This document shows positions 58,101 to 64,000 of a stretch of 64,000 nt of DNA, piece after piece (within the stretch, counting starts at the first letter, position 1; every line of letters begins with the position of its first letter). The DNA comes from Apostichopus japonicus (lineage: Eukaryota > Echinodermata > Holothuroidea > Aspidochirotida > Stichopodidae), in contig NC_092564.1 of assembly GCF_037975245.1 (NCBI RefSeq), forward strand, positions 10,332,484-10,396,483, in the 5' to 3' direction. A program made the translations under genes and the position numbers. Under the pieces are notes generated by a model. It ran no database searches. It was not told where the DNA came from and saw only the letters and a program-made list of their open reading frames with translations.

Positions 58101-60760
58101 TCATCACCCGGGGTTCGAACCACGGATGCAAAAGAGAGTCTCAATCATCAGCTCGTACGGTGCGCGGAGCCATCGCGCCACTGTATGGACTGAGATATTA
58201 GGTGGATTAACTAATCCTTACAGCTCCCCGTGTAGGCACTTGCTGTAAAAGATCGGCAAAAGACGTCATCACCCGGGGTTCGAACCACGGATGCAAAAGA
58301 GAGTCTCGATCATCAGCTCGTACAGTGCGCGGAGCCATCGCGCCACTGTATGGACTGAGATATTAGGTGGATTAACTAATCCTTACAGCTCCCCGTGTAT
58401 GCACTTGCTGTAAAAGATCGGCAAAAGACGTCATCACCCGGGGTTCGAACCACGGATGCAATAGAGAGTCTCGATCATCAGCTCGTACGGTGCACGGAGA
58501 AATCGCGCCACTGTATGGACTGAGATATTTGGTGGATTAACTAATCCTTACAGCTCCCCGTGTAAGCACTTGCTGTAAAAGATCGGCAAAAGACGTCATC
58601 ATCCGGGGCTCGAACCACGGATGCAAAAGAGAGTCTCGATCATCAGCTCGTACGGTGCGCGGAGCCATCGCGCCACTGTATGGACTGAGATATTAGGTGG
58701 ATTAACTAATACTTACAGCTCCCCGTGTAAGCACTTGCTGTAAAAGATCGGCAAAAGACGTCATCACCCGGGGTTCGAACCACGGATGCAAAAGAGAGTC
58801 TCGATCATCAGCTGGTACGGTGCGCGGAGCCATCGCGCCACTGTATGGACTGAGAGATTAGGTGGATTAACTAATACTTACAGCTCCCCGTGTAAGCACT
58901 TGCTGTAAAAGATCGGCAAAACACGTCATCACCCGGGGTTCGAACCACGGATGCAAAAGAGAGTCTCGATCATCAGCTGGTACGGTGCGCGGAGCCATCG
59001 CGCCACTGTATGGACTGAGATATTAGGTGGATTAACTAATCCTTACAGTTCCCCGTGTAGGCACTTGCTGTAAAAGATCGGCAAAAGACGTCATCACCCG
59101 GGGTTCGAACCACGGATGCAAAAGAGAGTCTCGATCATCAGCTCGCACGGTGCGCGGAGCCATCGCGCCACTGTATGGACTGAGAGATTAGGTGGATTAA
59201 CTAATACTTACAGCTCCCCGTGTAGGCACTTGCTGTAAAAGATCGGCAAAAGACGTCATCACCCGGGGTTCGAACCACGGATGCAAAAGAGAGTCTCGAT
59301 CATCAGCTCGCACGGTGCGCGGAGCCATCGCGCCACTGTATGGACTGAGAGATTAGGTGGATTAACTAATACTTACAGCTCCCCGTGTAGGCACTTGCTG
59401 TAAAAGATCGGCAAAAGACGTCATCACCCGGGGTTCGAACCACGGATGCAAAAGAGAGTCTCGATCATCAGCTCGCACAGTGCGCAGAGCCATCGCGCCA
59501 CTGTATGGACTGAGAGATTAGGTGGATTAACTAATACTTACAGCTCACCGTGTAGGCACTTGCTGTAAAAGATCGGCAAAAGACGTCATCACCCGGGGTT
59601 CGAACCACTGATGCAAAAGAGAGTCTCGATTTTCAGCTCGTACAGTGCGCCAAGCCATCGCACCACTGTATGGACTGAGATATTAGGTGGATTAACTAAT
59701 ACTTACAGCTCCCCGTGTAAGCACTTGCTGTAAAAGATCGGCAAAAGACGTCATCACCCGGGGTTCGAACCACGGATGCAAAAGAGAGTCTCGATCATCA
59801 GCTCGTACGGTGCGCGGAGCCATCGCGCCACTGTATGGACTGAGATATTAGGTGGATTAACTAATACTTACAGCTCCCCGTGTAAGCACTTGCTGTAAAA
59901 GATCGGCAAAAGACGTCATCACCCGGGGTTCGAACCACGGATGCAAAAGAGAGTCTCGATCATCAGCTCGTACAGTGCGCGGAGCCATCGCGCCACTGTA
60001 TGGACTGAGATATTAGGTGGATTAACTAATACTTACAGCTCCCCGTGTAAGCACTTGCTGTAAAAGATCGGCAAAAGACGTCATCACCCGGGGTTCGAAC
60101 CACGGATGCAAAAGAGAGTCTCGATCATCAGCTCGTACGGTGCGCGGAGCCATCGCGCCACTGTATGGATTGAGATATTAGGTGGATTAACTAATACTTA
60201 CAGCTCCCCGTGTAGGCACTTGCTGTAAAAGATCGGCAAAAGACGTCATCACCCGGGGTTCGAACCACGGATGCAAAAGAGAGTCTCGATCATCAGCTCG
60301 CACAGTGCGCGGAGCCATCGCGCCACTGTATGGACTGAGAGATTAGGTGGATTAACTAATACTTACAGCTCCCCGTGTAGGCACTTGCTGTAAAAGATCG
60401 GCAAAAGACGTCATCACCCGGGGTTCGAACCACGGATGCAAAAGAGAGTCTCGATCATCAGCTCGCACAGTGCGCGGAGCCATCGCGCCACTGTATGGAC
60501 TGAGAGATTAGGTGGATTAACTAATACTTACAGCTCCCCGTGTAGGCACTTGCTGTAAAAGATCGGCAAAAGACGTCATCACCCGGGGTTCGAACCACGG
60601 ATGCAAAAGAGAGTCTCGATCATCAGCTCGCACAGTGCGCGGAGCCATCGCGCCACTGTATGGACTGAGAGATTAGGTGGATTAACTAATACTTACAGCT
60701 CCCCGTGTAGGCACTTGCTGTAAAAGATCGGCAAAAGACGTCATCACCCGGGGTTCGAAC

Positions 60761-63480
60761 CTCGGATGCAAAAGAGAGTCTCGATCATCAGCTCGCACAG
60801 TGCGCGGAGCCATCGCGCCACTGTATGGACAGAGAGATTAGGTGGATTAACTAATACTTACAGCTCCCCGTGTAGGCACTTGCTGTAAAAGATCGGCAAA
60901 AGACGTCATCACCCGGGGTTCGAACCACGGATGCAAAAGAGAGTCTCGATCATCAGCTCGCACAGTGCGCGGAGCCATCGCGCCACTGTATGGACTGAGA
61001 GATTAAGTGGATTAACTAATACTTACAGCTCCCCGTGTAGGCACTTGCTGTAAAAGATCGGCAAAAGACGTCATCACCCGGGGTTCGAACCACGGATGCA
61101 AAAGAGAGTCTCGATCTTCAGCTCGTACAGTGCGCGGAGCCATCGCGCCACTGTATGGACTGAGATATTAGGTGGATTAACTAATACTTACAGCTCCCCG
61201 TGTAAGCACTTGCTGTAAAAGATCGGCAAAAGACGTCATCACCCGGGGTTCGAACCACGGATGCAAAAGAGAGTCTCGATCATCAGCTCGTACGGTGCGC
61301 GGAGCCATCGCGCCACTGTATGGACTGAGATATTAGGTGGATTAACTAATACTTACAGCTCCCCGTGTAGGCACTTGCTGTAAAAGATCGGCAAAAGACG
61401 TCATCACCCGGGGTTCGAACCACGGATGCAAAAGAGAGTCTCGATCATCAGCTCGCACAGTGCGCGGAGCCATCGCGCCACTGTATGGACTGAGAGATTA
61501 AGTGGATTAACTAATACTTACAGCTCCCCGTGTAGGCACTTGCTGTAAAAGATCGGCAAAAGACGTCATCACCCGGGGTTCGAACCACGGATGCAAAAGA
61601 GAGTCTCGATCATCAGCTCGCACAGTGCGCGGAGCCATCGCGCCACTGTATGGACTGAGATATTAGGTGGATTAACTAATACTTACAGCTCCCCGTGTAA
61701 GCACTTGCTGTAAAAGATCGGCAAAAGACGTCATCACCCGGGGTTCGAACCACGGATGCAAAAGAAAGTCTCGATCATCAGCTCGTACGGTGCGCGGAGC
61801 CATCGCGCCACTGTATGGACTGAGATATTAGGTGGATTAACTAATACTTACAGCTCCCCGTGTAGGCACTTGCTGTAAAAGATCGGCAAAAGACGTCATC
61901 ACCCGGGGTTCGAACCACGGATGCAAAAGAGAGTCTCGATCATCAGCTCGCACAGTGCGCGGAGCCATCGCGCCACTGTATGGACTGAGAGATTAGGTGG
62001 ATTAACTAATACTTACAGCTCCCCGTGTAGGCACTTGCTGTAAAAGATCGGCAAAAGACGTCATCACCCGGGGTTCGAACCACGGATGCCAAAGAGAGTC
62101 TCGATCATCAGCTCGCACAGTGCGCGGAGCCATCGCGCCACTGTATGGACTGAGAGATTAGGTGGATTAACTAATACTTACAGCTCCCCGTGTAGGCACT
62201 TGCTGTAAAAGATCGGCAAAAGACGTCATCACCCGGGGTTCGAACCACGGATGCAAAAGAGAGTCTCGATCATCAGCTCGCACAGTGCGCGGAGCCATCG
62301 CGCCACTGTATGGACTGAGAGATTAGGTGGATTAACTAATACTTACAGCTCCCCGTGTAGGCACTTGCTGTAAAAGATCGGCAAAAGACGTCATCACCCG
62401 GGGTTCGAACCTCGGATGCAAAAGAGAGTCTCGATCATCAGCTCGCACAGTGCGCGGAGCCATCGCGCCACTGTATGGACAGAGAGATTAGGTGGATTAA
62501 CTAATACTTACAGCTCCCCGTGTAGGCACTTGCTGTAAAAGATCGGCAAAAGACGTCATCACCCGGGGTTCGAACCACGGATGCAAAAGAGAGTCTCGAT
62601 CATCAGCTCGTACAGTGCGCGGAGCCATCGCGCCACTGTATGGACTGATATATTAGGTGGATTAACTAATACTTACAGCTCCCCGTGTAGGCACTTGCTG
62701 TAAAAGATCGGCAAAAGACGTCATCACCCGGGGTTCGAACCACGGATGCAAAAGAAAGTCTCGATCATCAGCTCGTACGGTGCGCGGAGCCATCGCGCCA
62801 CTGTATGGACTGAGATATTAGGTGGATTAACTAATACTTACAGCTCCCCGTGTAGGCACTTGCTGTAAAAGATCGGCAAAAGACGTCATCACCCGGGGTT
62901 CGAACCACGGATGCAAAAGAGAGTCTCGATCATCAGCTCGCACAGTGCGCGGAGCCATCGCGCCACTGTATGGACTGAGAGATTAGGTGGATTAACTAAT
63001 ACTTACAGCTCCCCGTGTAGGCACTTGCTGTAAAAGATCGGCAAAAGACGTCATCACCCGGGGTTCGAACCACGGATGCAAAAGAGAGTCTCGATCATCA
63101 GCTCGCACAGTGCGCGGAGCCATCGCGCCACTATATGGACTGAGAGATTAGGTGGATTAACTAATACTTACAGCTCCCCGTGTAGGCACTTGCTGTAAAA
63201 GATCGGCAAAAGACGTCATCACCCGGGGTTCGAACCACGGATGCAAAAGAGAGTCTCGATCATCAGCTCGCACAGTGCGCGGAGCCATCGCGCCACTGTA
63301 TGGACTGAGATATTAGGTGGATTAACTAATACTTACAGCTCCCCGTGTAGGCACTTGCTGTAAAAGATCGGCAAAAGACGTCATCACCCGGGGTTCGAAC
63401 CTCGGATGCAAAAGAGAGTCTCGATCATCAGCTCGCACAGTGCGCGGAGCCATCGCGCCACTGTATGGACAGAGAGATTA
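60761..63480. repeat. Repeated monomer type with ACCTCGG and GGACAGAGAG
   Basis: The paired variants GAACCTCGGATG and TGGACAGAGAGATT occur in the same unit at 60761, 62411 and 63401. The offsets are 10 and 6 monomers, which suggests copying of multi-monomer blocks. Confidence 0.7.
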
Positions 63481-64000
63481 GGTGGATTAACTAATACTTA
63501 CAGCTCCCCGTGTAGGCACTTGCTGTAAAAGATCGGCAAAAGACGTCATCACCCGGGGTTCGAACCACGGATGCAAAAGAGAGTCTCGATCATCAGCTCG
63601 CACAGTGCGCGGAGCCATCGCGCCACTGTATGGGCTGAGAGATTAAGTGGATTAACTAATACTTACAGCTCCCCGTGTAGGCACTTGCTGTAAAAGATCG
63701 GCAAAAGACGTCATCACCCGGGGTTCGAACCACGGATGCAAAAGAGAGTCTCGATCATCAGCTCGCACAGTGCGCGGAGCCATCGCGCCACTGTATGGAC
63801 TGAGAGATTAAGTGGATTAACTAATACATACAGCTCCCCGTGTAGGCACTTGCTGTAAAAGATCGGCAAAAGACGTCATCACCCGGGGTTCGAACCACGG
63901 ATGCAAAAGAGAGTCTCGATCATCAGCTCGTACAGTGCGCGGAGCCATCGCGCCACTGTATGGACTGAGAGATTAGGTGGATTAACTAATACTTACAGCT

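Larger units (their letters stand above)
17005..64000. repeat. 165-bp satellite array (about 285 copies, continues beyond window)
   Basis: The TTCGAACCACGGATGC block recurs every 165 bp (GAACCA positions 17041, 17206, 17371, 17536 and onward) with no unrelated insertion to the end of the window. Neighbouring units mostly differ at only a few positions. Variable sites include CTTCAG/CATCAG, CTCGTAC/CTCGCAC, GCGCCAAGCC/GCGCGGAGCC, CCACTG/CCATCG and GAGATATT/GAGAGATT. Small indels occur: 2 bp missing at about 26957; 1 bp missing in GGCAAAGACG at about 43084, 45724 and 46711; 3 bp missing at about 49946. On the minus strand the unit shows tRNA-like boxes. Frames open for 70-95 codons at about 43000, 43800, 45600, 46600 and 50200 arise only from indels or lost stops and are not genes. 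Confidence 0.98.

Noticed and set aside
13973-64000. CRISPR-like array
   Set aside because: Units are 157-165 bp and contiguous, with no short repeat alternating with unique spacers, and the surrounding DNA is animal-like.
17005-64000. Array of functional tRNA genes
   Set aside because: Although A and B boxes are present, the T-stem is only partly paired, no anticodon arm is convincing, and a TTTT terminator lies between the boxes.
13973-64000. CENP-B box
   Set aside because: Checked for TTCGnnnnAnnCGGG on both strands in each consensus. TTCGAACCACGG comes close but lacks the CGGG end.

Overview
The window looks like repeat-rich nuclear DNA from an animal, probably an aquatic invertebrate. 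The grounds are AT-rich, intron-like sequence, decayed metazoan transposons (a Jockey-like LINE, a full-length Gypsy/Ty3 element, TTAA-flanked MITEs, a Mutator-like remnant), fragments resembling metazoan genes (an SRP68-like 3' exon, a P2X7 C-terminal-domain protein) and two satellite arrays filling about three quarters of the window. Nothing bacterial is present, and I found no intact protein-coding gene.

Positions 1-7044 are a graveyard of small remnants: the 3' part of a frameshifted Jockey-like LINE (1-1484), a candidate SINE on the minus strand, an SRP68-like block (2537-2724), a broken two-exon gene with the P2X7 cytoplasmic domain (2834-3776), an old partial MITE, a Mutator-like coding remnant (5476-5980) and a MITE that cuts it at 5981. 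Positions 7050-12098 are a full-length dead Gypsy element with an intact 5-bp target duplication (CACTG), unequal LTRs (102 and 182 bp) and gag-pol broken by three stops and several frameshifts. A second copy of the MITE plus its flank (13303-13964) follows and itself carries a 38-bp LINE 3' end with its own target duplication.

From 13973 to 16158 there are about 14 copies of a 157-bp satellite. An AT-rich junction (16159-17004) follows, holding LINE 3' ends that face each other. From 17005 to the right edge a 165-bp satellite runs without interruption for about 47 kb (about 285 copies) and continues beyond the window. It shows higher-order structure, most clearly two adjacent 33-monomer blocks of 5,445 bp.

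The most interesting observation is that the two satellites, though different in length and sequence, are collinear. Read on the minus strand both have a tRNA-like A box, a TTTTG block, a B box, a CTTTTGCC..GATCTT block and an AGTATTAG block in the same order at similar spacing. They look like two diverged families descended from one tRNA-like (Pol III type 2 promoter) unit, amplified separately into neighbouring arrays with near-nucleosomal period. A centromeric or heterochromatic role is possible but is inference only.
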